Assembly (NCBI RefSeq): GCF_900603025.1
Contig: NZ_LR026975.1
Span: 3,906,001-3,970,000 of the forward strand
Source of the DNA: Mycolicibacterium hassiacum DSM 44199
GTDB taxonomy: Bacteria > Actinomycetota > Actinomycetes > Mycobacteriales > Mycobacteriaceae
Length of the DNA stretch: 64,000 nt
Reading direction: 5' to 3'
The notes below the pieces were generated by a model that saw only the letters and a program-made list of their open reading frames with translations, did not search any database and had not been told where the DNA came from. Shown piece by piece: positions 42,333 to 55,808 of this stretch. Numbering within the stretch: the first letter of the stretch is position 1; each line of letters begins with the position of its first letter. The position numbers and the translations under genes were made by a program.

Positions 42333-45300
42333 TCACTCCCACAGGCGCGTAAGCCGGTCGCCGTAGCGCCGCAACGACGCCTCGGTGAACATCTCGTAGT
42401 GTGTGCAGTCGACCGAATGCGCGGCGATGCGCCCGGTCACATGCGGTCGCCAGCTGCGCAGATGCGAGCGGTGAGCCATGCGGTCGCGCACCGCGCGCCA
42501 GCGCCGTCCGATCCGGCGGTCCTTGCCGTGTCGCGCCGCGAGGAACACCACGGCATCGCCGTCGAACACCGGGGGTTCGTGGTCGAGCAGGCGGAGCTGG
42601 TTGGCGGTGAGGCTCTTCACCATGAACTCCACCAGCGCCTTCGGCGGCAGGACGAACTCGCCGGCACCGCTCTGCGTGAGCAGCCGCTCGACGCGCCGGT
42701 AGGTGAGCGGACGTTGGTGGTTGGGGATGGGAATACGGTTGGTGCCCAACAGATATTCCAGCACCAGTCCTTCGGCGAGGGCATGGTTCTTGGCGACCGT
42801 CCGGTAGGAGCCCCGCCGCAGCGGACCCACCTTGTTGACGTTGAGCGCGGCGTCCATGAGAACAAGCCGGTCGACTCGACGGCCACGGCGCTGGAGTTCC
42901 ACGGCGAGCTCATGGGCGACAACGCCGCCGAACGACCAGCCGAGGATGCGGCAGGGGCCCTCGGGATGCAGCGCTTCGACCCGGTCGGCGTAGTGTTCGG
43001 CCATCTGGCGGATCGAACCGGGCTCGGCCCCGTCCGACACCTGGTTGATGCCCAGGATCGGTCCGTCGACGTAGTCGGCGAGGGCGCGGTAGGACCAGCT
43101 CAGCCCGAACCCGTCGTGAACGCAGAACAGCGGGATCCCCTCGCCCGGTTTCAACACGTCGACCGGCAGCACCTCCCGCTCGCTGTCGGCGCTGCCCACC
43201 TGTTGACACAATGCGGAAACCGTTGGTGCGTCGAACATCACCCGGACCGCCAGGCGCGTGTTCAGCGCCTTGTTGAGCATGGCGATCGCCCGCATCGCCG
43301 ACAACGAGTCGCCACCGAGGTCGAAGAACGAGTCGTCGACGCCCACCCGCTCGAGATCGAGCACATCGGCGAAGACACCGGCCACGATCCGCTCGGTGGG
43401 GGTGCTCGGGGCCCGGTAGGCGCGGCTGCCGTATTCGGGAACCGGTAACGCCTTGGTGTCGAGTTTTCCGTTGACCGTGCGCGGCAGCGAATCGACCACC
43501 ACGAGGGCGGCCGGCACCATGTACGCCGGCAGCCGCCGGGCGAGGGTTTCGCGGATCCGCTCGGTGTCGGCCGCCCCCGGCCCGGTCTCGGTGAGATAGC
43601 CGACGATGCGCTTGTCGCCGGGCCGGTCCTCGCGGACGACCACCGCGGCCTGGGCCACACCGTCGGCGGCCGCCAGCGCGGTTCGTATCTCGCCCAGTTC
43701 GATTCGGTAGCCGCGGATCTTGACCTGTTCGTCGACCCGGCCCAGGTAGTGCAGCTGCTTGTCGGTGCCCCACCGCACCAGATCTCCGGTGCGGTACATC
43801 CGCGTGCCGCGCGGCCCGGGGCCGAACGGACACGCGACGAACCGCGAAGCGGTCAGCCCGGGCCGGCCGAGATATCCCACCCCCACGCCCCGGCCGGCGA
43901 CGTAGAGCTCGCCGACGACCCCCACGGGCACCGGTTGCAGCCACTGGTCCAGCACGAACAGCGCGGTGGTCGGCACCGCGCCGCCGATCGGGATCACGCT
44001 GCCGCCGGGGCACAGCGGGGCGGTCATCGACGCGTAGACCGTGGCCTCCGTCGGCCCGTAGGCGTTGATCACCACCCGGCCGTTCGCCCAGCGGTCCACC
44101 ACATCGGTCGAGCAGGCCTCACCGCCGAGCAGCAGCGCGGTGTGCTCCAGCCCGTCGGGCGACAGCGTGGCCACCGCCGACGGGGTCTGGGTCAGCACGT
44201 TGACCCGCTCGGCGGTCAGCAGGGCGTGGAAGTCGTCCGGCGACGCCGCCACCTCTTCGGGGACGACCACCAGTCGACCGCCGGTCAGCAGGGCGGCCAA
44301 GATCTCCCACACCGAGAAGTCGAAGGCATAGGAATGACATTGCGTCCACGCCTGTTCCGTGGACAGTCCGACGGGCAGTCCGACGGGCATCGACGCGGCC
44401 AGGTGGGCCAGGTTGCGATGGCTGATCAGCACCCCCTTGGGAGTTCCGGTGGTTCCCGACGTGTAGATCACGTACGCGATGTCGCCCGGGGAAGGTTCGG
44501 GCGACGGGGTGGGGGGCGCGGCGGCGATGCGCGGGTCGTCGATGTCGACGACCGTGAGGTCGTACGCCTCGAGACGCGGGCGGTGACGTCCGGAGACGAC
44601 CGCGACCCGCGGTGCGGCATCGTCGATCACGAACCGCACCCGGGTGTCGGGCAGGGCGGGGTCGACGGCCAGGTAGGCCGCTCCCGCCTTCAACGTCGCC
44701 AGCATCGCGACGATCGCCTCCGGGCAACGGTTGAACAGCAGTAGCACACACTGCCCCGGACCGGCCCCGGCTCGGGTCAGCACGTGTGCCAGCCGGTCGG
44801 ACGCGTCGTCGAGCTCTCGGTAGGTGATCGACCGGCCGGCACCGGTTACGGCGGTCGCGTCCGGTGCCCGCCGAACCTGCTGTGCGAACAACGCGGTGAC
44901 GGGGAGTTCGAACTCCGGTTCCGCCAGAATCCCCCGATTGGCCAGGCGATCCAGTTCGATCCGCTCGCCGGGACCGATGATGTCGACGGCGGCCAGGCGA
45001 CGGTCCGGTTCGGCGATCAGGGCCTCGACCAGCAGCCGCAGCCGCTCGACCAAACCCTCGATGGTGGCGGCGTCGAAGACGTCGGTGCGGAACTCGACCA
45101 TGCCCCCGATCCCGGCCGGCGCCCCGGACCCGGTGCGGCGTTCCTGCAGTGAGAACGCCAGATCCATTCGGGCCGAATGAGTATCGGTTGTCAACGGGCT
45201 GATCGTGACGTCGTTGAAAGCCGATGCGGCGGCGTCGTCGCGGTCGGTCACCACGAAGTTCTGCCAGCCGAAGATGACCTGGATCAGCGGATGGTGGGTG

Positions 45301-48300
45301 AGGCTCCGGCTCGGGTTGAGCCGGTCCACCAGGACCTCGAAGGGCACATCCTGGTTCTCGTAGGCGGCTATGCTGCGCCGGCGGACCTGCGAGATCACCT
45401 CGGCCATGGTGGGATTGCCGGTCAGATCCACCCGCAGCACCAGGGTGTTGACGAAGAATCCGACCAGATCGTCGAGCGCCGGGTCACGCCGCCCCGCGAT
45501 CGGGAATCCCACCGCCACATCGCTGCTGCCGCTGAGTTTCGCCAGCAGCACGGCGAGCGCCGCCTGGATCACCATGAAACCGGTCGCGTCGTGTCGCCGG
45601 GCGACGTCGGTGAGCCGTTGCTGGAGTTCGGCGGGCCAGTCCACGGTCACGCTGGCGCCGCGATTGTCGGCCACCGGCGGATACGGACGGTCCGTGGGCA
45701 GCTCGAGCCGTTCCGGCAGCCCGGCGAGAGCCTCTTCCCAGTAGGCCAGTTGGCCCGAGATCACGCTGTCGGGGTCGGACAGGTCACCGAGATAATCCCG
45801 TTGCCACAGAGTGTAATCCGCGTACTGCACCGGCAGCGGGGTCCAGTCCGGTTCCCGGCCCGCACAGCGACTCGAGTAGGCGACCCCGATGTCGCGTAAC
45901 AACGGCGCGATGGAGGAACCGTCTGCGGCGATGTGGTGGACGACCACCACCATGACGTGTTCGAGGGGGCCGAGGCGCAGCAGCTTCGCCCGCAGCGGTG
46001 CCTCGGTGGACAGGTCGAAGCAGTAGCCGACCTCGGCGCCGATGACGGCGGCCGAATGTTCCGGGCTCCAGCCCTCGGCGTCAATGACCTGCCACCCGAT
46101 GTCGACCTCGTCGGCCGCCAGCACGACCTGGTGGGGTACCCCGTCATCGGCCGGGAACACGGTGCGCAGGCTCTCGTGACGCGCTACCACGTCGGCCAGC
46201 GCCGCTCCCATCGCGGCCGGGTCGAGCGGTCCGCTGATTCGGTAGGCCGCCGGCATGTTGTACACCGGTGACGGGCCCTGCAATTGGGTCAGGAACCACA
46301 GCCGCTGCTGCGCATAGGACAACGGGACGACCGGCGGGCGGTCGTAGCGAAGCAACGGCGGGCCCACCTGTCCACGCCCCTCGGTGTCGACCCATGCGGC
46401 CAGCGCGACGACGGTGGGCGCGTCGAAGAGGATCCGGATCGGGACGTCGACGCCGAGTTCGGTGCGAATGCGGGCCAGCAGCCGGGTCGCCGACAGCGAA
46501 TGACCGCCTAGATCGAAGAAGCTGTCGTCGATGCCGACGCGGGCGATCCCGAGGATGTCGCCGTACATGCCGGCCAGCGACCGCTCGGTGTCGTTGCGCG
46601 GAGCCCGGTAGGCGACGCCGGTGCTGACCTCGGGATCGGGCAGGCCGCGGTGGTCGACCTTGCCGTTGACCGTCAACGGGAACTCGTCGAGCACCATGAT
46701 CGTCGTCGGCACCATGTAGTCGGGCAGCTTGTCCTTCACCCAATCGCGCAGATCGCCGACGCGTTCGACGGCCGCCGGGTCGTTGACGTACTGCGCGAGC
46801 GATCCGACCGGCCCGGCGGGCAGGTACACGCCCGACAGTGCCGGCGCCGGTCCGCGGTCCGCCCGGGTGAACAGCACGTCCATCAGGCCCGCGGCCGGCG
46901 ACCAGGTGACGATGGTGGCGTAGCCGAGCTCGCGACCCAGCTGATCACATTCGCACGGCAGCAGGGCATCGGATCTGTCGGTGCGGGAGCGGATCTCGCC
47001 AAGGGTCAGTCGGGCCTCCGGATTCGCCAGGGCCTGTGCGATCGCGAGCTCGGGCGCCACGCCCGCGTTCGGCACGCCGGTGATGCGCACCTCTCGCCGC
47101 GACTGGGACCGCAGGAATTCCCGCAGCGCCGCCGGATCGCCGAACCTCTCCCAGGGTTCGGCGGGCAGGTCGGCCATCGATCGCGCGGCGACGGGGGTCT
47201 TGCGGAGCACGACGTCGTAGCGGTAACGGCTGAGTTCGTTGACCGCCCGCAGGTGTTTGAGCCGCACCTCGGCGGTGGCGATCTCGGGCAGCTGCCGGGA
47301 GAGCCCGACGAAGAACTCGGGGGCGATCAGCAGTTCCTGCTCGGCGAGCAGTTCGCGGCGTACCCGTTCGGCGACGGCCGCGGCGTCCTCGTCGTCCGGG
47401 GTGTCGGCGCACACCACGCCGGTGGTGAAGGCGCGCAACAGCGCCAGGTTGCGCACATCCCCGATGAACAGTGCGCCGCCCGGGGCCAGCGCCCGCATCG
47501 CCACGGTCAGCACGTCCAGCAGATATCCGGCGCTCGGGAAGTACTGGATGATCGAGTTGAGCACCACGACGTCGAAACGGCCCGGCGGCAGCCCGTCGGC
47601 GGCGTCGGCCGGTTGCGCCCGCAACCGCACCCGGTCCCCCCACGGCTGCTCGGCGACCGCGGACCGCAGCGTGTCGATCGTCTCCGCGGAGAAGTCGGTC
47701 CCCCAGTACTCGGCGCACCGCGGCGCGATGTGCGCGAGCAGCAGGCCCGACCCGACACCGATCTCCAGGACGCGGTGTGGCGCGAGGGCGAGGATGCGGT
47801 CGACGGTCTCGTCGCGCCATTCCCGCATCTCGGCCAACGGGATCGGCTCACCGGTGTAGCTGCTGGTCCAGCCGCCGAAGTCCTCGCCGAGCTCCGCCGT
47901 CGCGGTCGCCGGCTGCTCCGAGTACAGGCCGCCGAAGACCCGTTGCCACTGTTGGACCAGCCGGGCTTCCCGCTCGGGTTCGCGAACCAGCGTCTGTTCG
48001 CGGTCCAGGACGACGTAGCCGGCCAGGTGCCGGTCGGTGGAATCGTGGCCGGTCCCGGCCGATCCGGCGGCGCTGCGGGCGACGGTCACCGCCTGGGCGA
48101 CCCGTGGATGCTCCATCAGGGTCGCGGTGATCTCGCCGAGTTCGATGCGGTAGCCGCGGATCTTGACCTGGTCGTCGGCGCGGCCGAGGTAGTGCAGCTG
48201 CCCGTCGGCGCTCCAGCGCACCAGGTCCCCGGTGCGGTACATGCGCCGGCCCGGCCCGCCGAACGGGCAGGCCACGAACCGTGCGGCCGCCAGACCCGGG

Positions 48301-51300
48301 CGGCCGACGTAGCCGAACGCCACCCCCGCCCCGCCGACATACAGTTCGCCGACCACTCCCGGCGGCACCGGGCGCAGGTAACGGTCCAGCACGAAAAAGC
48401 CCAGATGCGCCAACGAGACACCGATGGGGCTGGCACCGTCGTCGAGATCGGCGTCGACGATTTCGCGGATGGAGGCGTGCACCGTCGTCTCGGTGATCCC
48501 GTACATGTTGATCAGCCGCGGCGATCCCAGTGGGTGCCGCCGCACCCACGGGCGCAGCCGTCGGGGCTCCAGCGCCTCGCCGCCGAACACCACCGTCGCC
48601 AGCCGCAGCCGCGCCTCCGCCTCCGGGTGCATCCCCTCGGCGGTCTGCAGCGCATAGAACGCCGACGGAGTCTGGCTCAGCACGGTGACCTGTTCGTCGG
48701 CCAGCACCGTCAGCAGGTCCGTCGCCGACCGCGCGACCGCGTCCGGGACGACGACCAGCCGGCCGCCGTACAGCAGCGCGCCCCACATCTCCCACACCGA
48801 GAAGTCGAACGCCAGCGAGTGGGTCAGCGACCACACCTGTTCGGCGAACTCGATCTCGGCGGCCAGCGTCTCCATCAGCCGGGTGACGTTCGCGTGCGCT
48901 ACCGCCACCCCCTTGGGTCTGCCGGTGGTGCCGGACGTGTAGATGATGTAGGCGAGATCCCCTGCGGCCGGCGGCGGCAACGGATCCGAGGGCTGTGCGG
49001 GCAGGCGCGGATCATCGATATCGACGACGGCCATGTCGAAGGCGGCGAACCGCTGCGTGAACTCCGCGGTGGTCACCGCGGCGATCGGCGCCGCGTCGTC
49101 CAGCACGAACCGAACCCGCGAATCCGGATGGGCCGGGTCCAGCGGCACGTAGGCGGCCCCGGTCTTGAGTACCGCCAGGATCGCGGTGATCGCCCGCTCC
49201 GAGCGCGGCAACAGCAGCGCCACCCGCTGTCCCGGGCCGGCCCCCTGCTCGATCAGCAGGTGCGCCAACCGGTTCGACGCGTCGTCGAGCTCTCGGTACG
49301 TCAACGACCGGCCCGAGCACGTCACCGCCGGCGCATCCGGGCGGAGCGCCACCCGGGCGGCGAACAGCTGCGGGATCGAGGACTGCGCCGCCGGAGCGGT
49401 CAGCGCGCGGAACCGGCCGAGCTCGGCGATCCGAAGATGTTCGGCCGGGTCGAGCACATCCACCGATGACACCCGGGCTCCGGTGTCGGTGGTGACCGCG
49501 GCCAGCACGCGCTCCAGGCGCGACAGCAGTGCGGTGATGGTGTGGGTGTCGAAGACGTCGGTGCGGAACTCGACCGAACCCCGGATGCCCGCCTCCGCAC
49601 CGGACTCGGTCCACTGCTCCCGCAGGAACAGCAGCAGATCCATTCGTGCGGTTGAGGTTTCCGCCGCCAACGGCGTCGCCTCCAGATCACCGAGCCGCAG
49701 TGCGGCCGCGGGATTGTCATCGAGGCCCGGGAAGTTCTGCCAGGCGAACATGATCTGGACGATCGGGTGATGGCTCAGGCTGCGGCGCGGGTTGACCCGC
49801 TCGACGAGCACCTCGAACGGAACGTCCTGGTGTTCGAACGCTTCCAGGCTGCGCTGCCGCACTCGTGCCAGCAGCTGCGACACCGTCGGATCACCGGACA
49901 GGTCGACCCGCAGCACCAGGGTGTTGACGAAGAAGCCGACCAGCTCGTCGAGTGCCGGATCGCGCCGTCCCGCGATGGGGAATCCCACCGCGATGTCGTC
50001 GGATCCGCTCAGCGCCGACAACACGATCGACAGCGCGGCCTGCACCACCATGAAGCTGCTGACGTTGTGTTCCCGGGCGACCGCGTTGATCCGGTGCTGC
50101 AGGTGCGCCGGCCAGTCCACCCGCAGCGTGGCGCCTCGGTAGTCGGCGACCGCGGGGTAGGGCCGATCGGTGGGCAGCTCGATACGTTCCGGCAGACCGG
50201 CCAGGGTGCGTTCCCAGTAGGTGACCTGTTCGGCGATCGGACTCTGCGGATCGGTGAGGTCACCGAGATGTTCCCGCTGCCAGAGCGTGTAGTCCACGTA
50301 CTGCACCGGCAACGGCGCCCAGTCGGGTTCGCGGCCCGCACTGCGGCAGGTGTAGGCCGTGCTCAGGTCACGGATCAGCGGCCCGACCGACCACCCGTCG
50401 GCGGCGATGTGATGCACGACCGCCACCAGGATGTGCTCGTCCGCACCGACTCGGAACAGGCGGGCCCGCAACGGGATTTCCACCGAGAGATCGAAGTTGT
50501 GGCAGATCTCGGCGTCGACCGCGCCGGCGAGCTGCTCCGGCGACCAGCCCCGTGCGTCGATGACCTGCCATCCGAACTCGGCCCGCTCGGTCGGCAGCAC
50601 CACCTGCACCGGCACCCCGTCCGCCTCGGGGAACAGGGTGCGCAGCGATTCGTGGCGCTCCAGCAGATCCGAGAACGCCGCCCGCATCGCGTCGGCGTCG
50701 ACCGTGCCGCTGATGCGATATGCGGTGGGCATGTTGTAGGTGGCTGCGTGGCCCTCGTACCGGTTGAGGAACCACATCCGGTTCTGGGCGAACGACAACG
50801 GAATTCGGTCCGGCCGTTCCCGCCGCCCCAGCGGCGGCAGCCCGCCCGATTCGGTGTCGATGCGCGGGGCCAACGCGGCGATGGTGGGCGCATCGAACAC
50901 CGTACGCACCGTGATCGTGGTGTTCAGGGCGGAGTTGACGGCGGCGATGAGTCGCATCGCGGCCAGCGAGTCGCCGCCGAGGTCGAAGAACGAGTCGTCG
51001 ATCCCGACCCGGTCCAGGCCCAGGATCTGCGCGTAGATGCCGGCCAGCACCTCCTCGACCGGGGTGCCCGGCGCCCGGTACTGGGCGCCGTCGAGGTAGT
51101 CCGGCACCGGCAGAGCCCGTTTGTCGAGTTTGCCGTTGACCGTCAGCGGCAGCGCGTCGATCGCCATGATCGCGGCCGGTACCATGTAGCCCGGCAGCCG
51201 CTCGGCCAGTTCGGCGCGCACCGTGGCCGGGTCCGCGTCACCGGTCACATATCCGACCAGGCGCTTGTCCCCGGGGCGGTCCTCGCGCACCACCACCGCG

Positions 51301-54300
51301 GCGTGTTCCACCCCACCGCACTGGGCGAGCACCGCCTGGATCTCACCCAGCTCGATGCGGTACCCGCGGATCTTGACCTGTTCGTCGGCGCGACCCAGGT
51401 ACTGCAGCTGGCCGTCGGCGCCCCAGCGCACCAGATCCCCGGTGCGATACATGCGTTGCCCGGACGCGTAGGGGCAGGCCACGAACCGGGCCGCCGTCAA
51501 CCCGGGCCGCTGCACATACCCGACCCCGACCCCGCGGCCGGCCACGTACAGCTCACCGACGACACCGGGCGGCACTTCCCGCAACCACCGATCCAGCACG
51601 AACAGCGCCGCGCCCGGCACCGCCCGGCCGATCGGCACAACGTCGTCCGGTCGCAGCGGATCGCTGAAGGCCACCCCCATGGTGGTCTCGGTCGGGCCGT
51701 AGCCGTTGATCATCACCCGGCCGGGTGCCCACCGTTCCACCACCTGGGGTGCGCAGGCTTCGCCGGCAACCACGAGGGCGATGCCGGGCAGCCGAGCCGG
51801 ATCGAGTACGGCGGCCGCCGACGGGGTCTGGGTCAGCACCCCGCTGTGCCCGCCGTTCAGCTCGGCTGCCAGCAGCGCGGTGAACTCGTCGGGTGAGGCG
51901 ACCACGGCCTCCGGTACCACCAGGATGCGGCCACCCCGCACGAGCGCGCTCCAGACCTCCCACGCCGAGACGTCGAAGGCCAGCGAATGACACAGCGCCC
52001 AGGTGCCGTCGGCGGGCAGGTTGGTATCCGCAGTCAGTAGCTGTGTGACGTTGTGGTGGGTGATGGCAACCCCTTTCGGGGCGCCGGTGGTGCCGGACGT
52101 GTAGATGACGTAGGCGATGTCGTCCGGGCCGGGTGTCGGCAGCGCGACGGTCGGGGTGTCGGCGGAGTCCTCGGCGACGTCGACGACCGGGGCGGCGGAT
52201 CCGGCCAGCCGAGGCGCGAACGCGGCGGTGGTCACCACCGCCGCCGGCGCGGCGTCGGCGATCATGAAGGCGATGCGGTCGTCGGGATGCAGCGGGTCGA
52301 GCGGTAGGTAGGCCGCGCCGCACTTGAGCGCCGCGACCATGGTGACGACGGCCTCGGCGCAGCGTTCCATCAGCAACGCGACGCGGTCGCCCGGCCCGAC
52401 CCCGGCGCGGATGAGGCGCCGCGCCAACCGCGTTGCCGTCTCATCGAGTTCCCGGTAGGTCAGGCAGCGGCCCGGCCCGGTCACCGCGACCGTGTCCGGT
52501 GTGCGCTCGACCGACTGCGCGAACAGGCCGAGCAGGGAGAGCCGCGGTTCGGGTTCGGTCAGCACCGCGCGGTTGCTCAACTCGGCGAGGCGGCTCCGTT
52601 CGTCCGGGTGGAACAGGTCGACCGCGGACATCCGGCGACCGGTGTCGGCGGTCATCATGACCAAGGCGCGCCGGACGCGGTCGACCAGGGTGGCCACGGT
52701 GGCGGCGTCGAACACGTCGGTGCGGAACTCGACCTTGCCGCCGATGCCGTCCGGCTGTCCGGACTCGTCGTGTCGCTCACCCAGCGAGAACAGCAGATCC
52801 ATGCGGGCGGTCCGGGCCGCGACCGGTAACGCGGTCACCTTCGCATCGCCGAGCATCGCACCGTCGGGGCCCGTTCCGGCGAAGTTCTGCCACGTCAGCG
52901 ACACCTGCACCAGCGGGTGGTGGCTGAGGGTGCGGGTGGGGTTGAGCCGGTCGACCAGGAGCTCGAACGGAACGTCCTGGTGCTCGAGGGCGGCCAGGCT
53001 GCGCCGGCGCACCTGTTCGAGCAGGTCCGACACGGTCGGGTCACCCGACAGGTCGACGCGCAGTACCAGGGTGTTGACGAAGAAGCCGACCAGATCGTCG
53101 AGCGCCGGATCGGCGCGACCGGCGACCGGAAAACCAATGGCCACATCCGAACTGGCGGACAGTTCCGCCAACACCAGCGCCAGGGCGGCCTGCACCACCA
53201 TGAAGCTGGTGGCGTTGTGATCACGGGCCACCCGGGCGATCTCACGTTGCAGTTCGACCGGCCAGTCGATGTCGACGGTGGAGCCGCGGAAATCCGCGAC
53301 CGCCGGATAGGGGCGGTCGGTGGGCAGGTCCAGCCGTTCCGGCAGCCCGGCGAGTTCCCGCTCCCAGTGGGTCAGCTGGCCGGCGATCCGGCTTTCCGGA
53401 TCCTCGATGTCGCCCAGGTACTCCCGCTGCCAGAGCGCATAGTCGGCGTACTGCACCGGCAGCGGGGACCACTGCGGCGCCACCCCCTTCGCCCTGTGGG
53501 AGTACGCGTGCCGTAGATCGGCGGCGAGCGGGGTGATCGACCACCCGTCGGCGGCGATGTGATGCACCACCAGCACCAGCACGCTCTGTTCGTCGGCGGT
53601 TCGGAAAAACTTTGCGTGAATGGGTATCTCGGTGGCCAGATCGAACGCGTGCTGTTGTGTCGCAGCGATGGCGGTGTTCAGCCGGTCGGTGGTCCAGTCC
53701 CGCGCGTCGACGACCTCCCAGCCGAAGTCGGCGTCCGAGGGCGTTACGACCACCTGCCGCGGTACACCGCCGGCGGCGGTGAACCTGGTTCGCAGCGCCT
53801 CTTGCCGTTCGATCACGTCGTTGATCGCCTGCTCGAGCGCGCCGGCGTCCACCGGGCCGTCGAGTCGTAGGGCGACGGCCATGTTGTAGATCGGTGAGGG
53901 GCCCTGCAGCTGCTCGAGGAACCACAACCGCTGCTGGGCGTAGGACAACGGCAGCGTTTCGGGCCGATCGGACGCGACCAGCGGTGGACGCGTGCCCGAA
54001 CCGACGCCGACACGTGCAGCGAGACCGGCCACGGTGGGGGTCTCGAACAACATCCGCACCGTGATATCCGCGTCGAGCGTGGTGTTGACCTCGTTGACGA
54101 CGCGTGTCGCCGACAGCGAGTCGCCGCCGAGGTCGAAGAACGAGTCGTCGACGCCGATTCGGTCCAGGCCCAGGGTGTGGGCGTAGATGCCGGCCAGCAC
54201 CTGTTCGACCGGGGTGCCCGGCGCCCGGTACCGGGCGCCGTCGAGGTAGTCGGGTGCTGGTAGGGCCTGTTTGTCGAGTTTTCCGTTGACCGTCAGTGGT

Positions 54301-55808
54301 AGTGCGTCGATCGCCATGATCGCGGCCGGCACCATGTAGCCCGGCAGCCGCTCGGCCAGTTCGGCGCGCACAGTGGCCGGGTCCGCGTCACCGGTCACAT
54401 ATCCGACCAGGCGTTTGTCGCCGGGGCGGTCCTCCCGCACGATGACCGCGGCCTGCTCGACACCGTCACACTGGGCCAGCGCGGCCTGGATCTCCCCCAA
54501 CTCGATGCGGTAGCCGCGGATCTTGACCTGCTCATCGGCCCGCCCCAGATACTGCAGCTGCCCATCAGCACCCCAGCGCACCAGATCCCCGGTGCGATAC
54601 ATCCGCTGCCCGCAGGCATACGGGCAGGCCACAAACCGCGACGCCGTCAAACCCGGCCGGCGCACATACCCGATCCCGACCCCGCGGCCGGCCACATAAA
54701 GCTCACCGGTCACCCCGGCCGGCACCGGCCGCAGATGCGCATCCAGCACGAACAACGCCGCACCCGGCACCGCCCGCCCGATCGGCACCACCGCCTCACC
54801 GGGCACCAACGGGTCACTGACCGTCGCATACACCGTCGTCTCCGTCGGCCCGTACCCGTTGACCATCACCCGCCCCGGCGCCCACCGATCCACCACCGCC
54901 GGCGGACACGCCTCAGCAGCCACCATCAACGTCGACACCGACTCCAACCCCACCGGCGAGATCACCCCCGCCGCCGACGGCGTCAGACTCAACACCGACA
55001 CACCCTCGGCAGCCACCAACGCCGCCAGATCCGCCGGCGAACGCGTCAGCTCATCAGCCACCACCACCAACCGGCCACCATGCAGCAACGCCCCCCACAT
55101 CTCCCACACCGAATAATCGAACGCAAGCGACGAACACGCCGACCACACCTGATCCGGCCCCACCCCCGGCAACGCGCCGTCGAACAACCGCGTCACATTC
55201 GCATGCGTGACCGCAACACCCTTCGGCACACCCGTCGTACCCGACGTGTAAATCACATGCGCCACATCACAAGCCCGCGCCAACGACACCGGCGAAGACG
55301 GCTGGTGGCCGATGCGGGGATCACCCACATCGACCACCAGCACGCCACACCCGGCAAGGCGGTCAGCCGAACCGGACGCACTCACCACCACCACCGGCGC
55401 CACATCACCCAACACGAACCGCACCCGCGCATCCGGCACCACCGGATCAATCGGCACATACGCCGCACCCGTCTTGAGCACCGCCAGAATCGCGATCACC
55501 GCATCAGCACACCGCGGCAAAAACACCGCAACACACTCACCCGGCCCCACACCCCGACCAACCAGAAAATGCGCCAACCGATTCGACGCCTCATCAAGCT
55601 CCCGATACGTCCACGACCGCCCCCCACACCGCAACCCCACCACATCCGGAACCCGCCCCACCACAACAGCAAACCGATCCGGAATCGAATCCCCCCCACC
55701 AACAACCACATCCAACACCGACCGATTACCCAGCTGCATCAGGTCGGCATGGTCGTCCTCGTCCAGGAAGTCCAACGAGGACACCCGGCGGCTCAGGTCA
55801 GCGGTCAT
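42333..55808 (-). CDS. Giant NRPS, A-PCP-(C-A-PCP)-(C-A-MT-PCP)-(C-A-PCP)-TE
   Basis: 4491 aa, ATG 55808, overlapping the upstream NRPS stop (ATGA). By eye: A1 (TYREL ~55600, [11 protein letters not shown] ~55240, NGYGPTETT ~54850, LTVNGKLDK ~54290); PCP1 LGGDS ~54120; C (HHIAADG ~53560); A2 ([11 protein letters not shown] ~52090); PCP2 ~50980; C (~50400); A3 ([11 protein letters not shown] ~48930) with embedded methyltransferase ([11 protein letters not shown] ~47760, [14 protein letters not shown] ~47560); PCP3 LGGHS ~46510; C (~45930); A4 (~44450); PCP4 ~43310; thioesterase (LFCVHDGFG ~43110, GWSFGG ~42930, final His CTHYEMF ~42400). No epimerisation domain seen. Starts with A, so its first C domain is the last domain of the upstream protein. 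Makes at least four residues, one N-methylated, and releases the peptide. Confidence 0.93.
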   Translation of the reverse strand: MTADLSRRVSSLDFLDEDDHADLMQLGNRSVLDVVVGGGDSIPDRFAVVVGRVPDVVGLRCGGRSWTYRELDEASNRLAHFLVGRGVGPGECVAVFLPRCADAVIAILAVLKTGAAYVPIDPVVPDARVRFVLGDVAPVVVVSASGSADRLAGCGVLVVDVGDPRIGHQPSSPVSLARACDVAHVIYTSGTTGVPKGVAVTHANVTRLFDGALPGVGPDQVWSACSSLAFDYSVWEMWGALLHGGRLVVVADELTRSPADLAALVAAEGVSVLSLTPSAAGVISPVGLESVSTLMVAAEACPPAVVDRWAPGRVMVNGYGPTETTVYATVSDPLVPGEAVVPIGRAVPGAALFVLDAHLRPVPAGVTGELYVAGRGVGIGYVRRPGLTASRFVACPYACGQRMYRTGDLVRWGADGQLQYLGRADEQVKIRGYRIELGEIQAALAQCDGVEQAAVIVREDRPGDKRLVGYVTGDADPATVRAELAERLPGYMVPAAIMAIDALPLTVNGKLDKQALPAPDYLDGARYRAPGTPVEQVLAGIYAHTLGLDRIGVDDSFFDLGGDSLSATRVVNEVNTTLDADITVRMLFETPTVAGLAARVGVGSGTRPPLVASDRPETLPLSYAQQRLWFLEQLQGPSPIYNMAVALRLDGPVDAGALEQAINDVIERQEALRTRFTAAGGVPRQVVVTPSDADFGWEVVDARDWTTDRLNTAIAATQQHAFDLATEIPIHAKFFRTADEQSVLVLVVHHIAADGWSITPLAADLRHAYSHRAKGVAPQWSPLPVQYADYALWQREYLGDIEDPESRIAGQLTHWERELAGLPERLDLPTDRPYPAVADFRGSTVDIDWPVELQREIARVARDHNATSFMVVQAALALVLAELSASSDVAIGFPVAGRADPALDDLVGFFVNTLVLRVDLSGDPTVSDLLEQVRRRSLAALEHQDVPFELLVDRLNPTRTLSHHPLVQVSLTWQNFAGTGPDGAMLGDAKVTALPVAARTARMDLLFSLGERHDESGQPDGIGGKVEFRTDVFDAATVATLVDRVRRALVMMTADTGRRMSAVDLFHPDERSRLAELSNRAVLTEPEPRLSLLGLFAQSVERTPDTVAVTGPGRCLTYRELDETATRLARRLIRAGVGPGDRVALLMERCAEAVVTMVAALKCGAAYLPLDPLHPDDRIAFMIADAAPAAVVTTAAFAPRLAGSAAPVVDVAEDSADTPTVALPTPGPDDIAYVIYTSGTTGAPKGVAITHHNVTQLLTADTNLPADGTWALCHSLAFDVSAWEVWSALVRGGRILVVPEAVVASPDEFTALLAAELNGGHSGVLTQTPSAAAVLDPARLPGIALVVAGEACAPQVVERWAPGRVMINGYGPTETTMGVAFSDPLRPDDVVPIGRAVPGAALFVLDRWLREVPPGVVGELYVAGRGVGVGYVQRPGLTAARFVACPYASGQRMYRTGDLVRWGADGQLQYLGRADEQVKIRGYRIELGEIQAVLAQCGGVEHAAVVVREDRPGDKRLVGYVTGDADPATVRAELAERLPGYMVPAAIMAIDALPLTVNGKLDKRALPVPDYLDGAQYRAPGTPVEEVLAGIYAQILGLDRVGIDDSFFDLGGDSLAAMRLIAAVNSALNTTITVRTVFDAPTIAALAPRIDTESGGLPPLGRRERPDRIPLSFAQNRMWFLNRYEGHAATYNMPTAYRISGTVDADAMRAAFSDLLERHESLRTLFPEADGVPVQVVLPTERAEFGWQVIDARGWSPEQLAGAVDAEICHNFDLSVEIPLRARLFRVGADEHILVAVVHHIAADGWSVGPLIRDLSTAYTCRSAGREPDWAPLPVQYVDYTLWQREHLGDLTDPQSPIAEQVTYWERTLAGLPERIELPTDRPYPAVADYRGATLRVDWPAHLQHRINAVAREHNVSSFMVVQAALSIVLSALSGSDDIAVGFPIAGRRDPALDELVGFFVNTLVLRVDLSGDPTVSQLLARVRQRSLEAFEHQDVPFEVLVERVNPRRSLSHHPIVQIMFAWQNFPGLDDNPAAALRLGDLEATPLAAETSTARMDLLLFLREQWTESGAEAGIRGSVEFRTDVFDTHTITALLSRLERVLAAVTTDTGARVSSVDVLDPAEHLRIAELGRFRALTAPAAQSSIPQLFAARVALRPDAPAVTCSGRSLTYRELDDASNRLAHLLIEQGAGPGQRVALLLPRSERAITAILAVLKTGAAYVPLDPAHPDSRVRFVLDDAAPIAAVTTAEFTQRFAAFDMAVVDIDDPRLPAQPSDPLPPPAAGDLAYIIYTSGTTGRPKGVAVAHANVTRLMETLAAEIEFAEQVWSLTHSLAFDFSVWEMWGALLYGGRLVVVPDAVARSATDLLTVLADEQVTVLSQTPSAFYALQTAEGMHPEAEARLRLATVVFGGEALEPRRLRPWVRRHPLGSPRLINMYGITETTVHASIREIVDADLDDGASPIGVSLAHLGFFVLDRYLRPVPPGVVGELYVGGAGVAFGYVGRPGLAAARFVACPFGGPGRRMYRTGDLVRWSADGQLHYLGRADDQVKIRGYRIELGEITATLMEHPRVAQAVTVARSAAGSAGTGHDSTDRHLAGYVVLDREQTLVREPEREARLVQQWQRVFGGLYSEQPATATAELGEDFGGWTSSYTGEPIPLAEMREWRDETVDRILALAPHRVLEIGVGSGLLLAHIAPRCAEYWGTDFSAETIDTLRSAVAEQPWGDRVRLRAQPADAADGLPPGRFDVVVLNSIIQYFPSAGYLLDVLTVAMRALAPGGALFIGDVRNLALLRAFTTGVVCADTPDDEDAAAVAERVRRELLAEQELLIAPEFFVGLSRQLPEIATAEVRLKHLRAVNELSRYRYDVVLRKTPVAARSMADLPAEPWERFGDPAALREFLRSQSRREVRITGVPNAGVAPELAIAQALANPEARLTLGEIRSRTDRSDALLPCECDQLGRELGYATIVTWSPAAGLMDVLFTRADRGPAPALSGVYLPAGPVGSLAQYVNDPAAVERVGDLRDWVKDKLPDYMVPTTIMVLDEFPLTVNGKVDHRGLPDPEVSTGVAYRAPRNDTERSLAGMYGDILGIARVGIDDSFFDLGGHSLSATRLLARIRTELGVDVPIRILFDAPTVVALAAWVDTEGRGQVGPPLLRYDRPPVVPLSYAQQRLWFLTQLQGPSPVYNMPAAYRISGPLDPAAMGAALADVVARHESLRTVFPADDGVPHQVVLAADEVDIGWQVIDAEGWSPEHSAAVIGAEVGYCFDLSTEAPLRAKLLRLGPLEHVMVVVVHHIAADGSSIAPLLRDIGVAYSSRCAGREPDWTPLPVQYADYTLWQRDYLGDLSDPDSVISGQLAYWEEALAGLPERLELPTDRPYPPVADNRGASVTVDWPAELQQRLTDVARRHDATGFMVIQAALAVLLAKLSGSSDVAVGFPIAGRRDPALDDLVGFFVNTLVLRVDLTGNPTMAEVISQVRRRSIAAYENQDVPFEVLVDRLNPSRSLTHHPLIQVIFGWQNFVVTDRDDAAASAFNDVTISPLTTDTHSARMDLAFSLQERRTGSGAPAGIGGMVEFRTDVFDAATIEGLVERLRLLVEALIAEPDRRLAAVDIIGPGERIELDRLANRGILAEPEFELPVTALFAQQVRRAPDATAVTGAGRSITYRELDDASDRLAHVLTRAGAGPGQCVLLLFNRCPEAIVAMLATLKAGAAYLAVDPALPDTRVRFVIDDAAPRVAVVSGRHRPRLEAYDLTVVDIDDPRIAAAPPTPSPEPSPGDIAYVIYTSGTTGTPKGVLISHRNLAHLAASMPVGLPVGLSTEQAWTQCHSYAFDFSVWEILAALLTGGRLVVVPEEVAASPDDFHALLTAERVNVLTQTPSAVATLSPDGLEHTALLLGGEACSTDVVDRWANGRVVINAYGPTEATVYASMTAPLCPGGSVIPIGGAVPTTALFVLDQWLQPVPVGVVGELYVAGRGVGVGYLGRPGLTASRFVACPFGPGPRGTRMYRTGDLVRWGTDKQLHYLGRVDEQVKIRGYRIELGEIRTALAAADGVAQAAVVVREDRPGDKRIVGYLTETGPGAADTERIRETLARRLPAYMVPAALVVVDSLPRTVNGKLDTKALPVPEYGSRAYRAPSTPTERIVAGVFADVLDLERVGVDDSFFDLGGDSLSAMRAIAMLNKALNTRLAVRVMFDAPTVSALCQQVGSADSEREVLPVDVLKPGEGIPLFCVHDGFGLSWSYRALADYVDGPILGINQVSDGAEPGSIRQMAEHYADRVEALHPEGPCRILGWSFGGVVAHELAVELQRRGRRVDRLVLMDAALNVNKVGPLRRGSYRTVAKNHALAEGLVLEYLLGTNRIPIPNHQRPLTYRRVERLLTQSGAGEFVLPPKALVEFMVKSLTANQLRLLDHEPPVFDGDAVVFLAARHGKDRRIGRRWRAVRDRMAHRSHLRSWRPHVTGRIAAHSVDCTHYEMFTEASLRRYGDRLTRLWE
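52903..53112. repeat. 210-bp near-identical NRPS segment, copy 1
   Basis: Codes for part of the C-domain C-lobe after the first PCP of the TE-bearing NRPS. Matches 63597-63806 at 209 of 210 positions (T at 53064, C at 63758). The copies are 10.7 kb apart in direct orientation. Confidence 0.9.

Noticed and set aside
42399..43448. Long plus-strand open frames across the NRPS genes (for example 42399-43448, 46650-49469, 49767-51896)
   Set aside because: They are antisense shadows of the NRPS reading frame in high-GC DNA; no domains, starts or ribosome sites support them.
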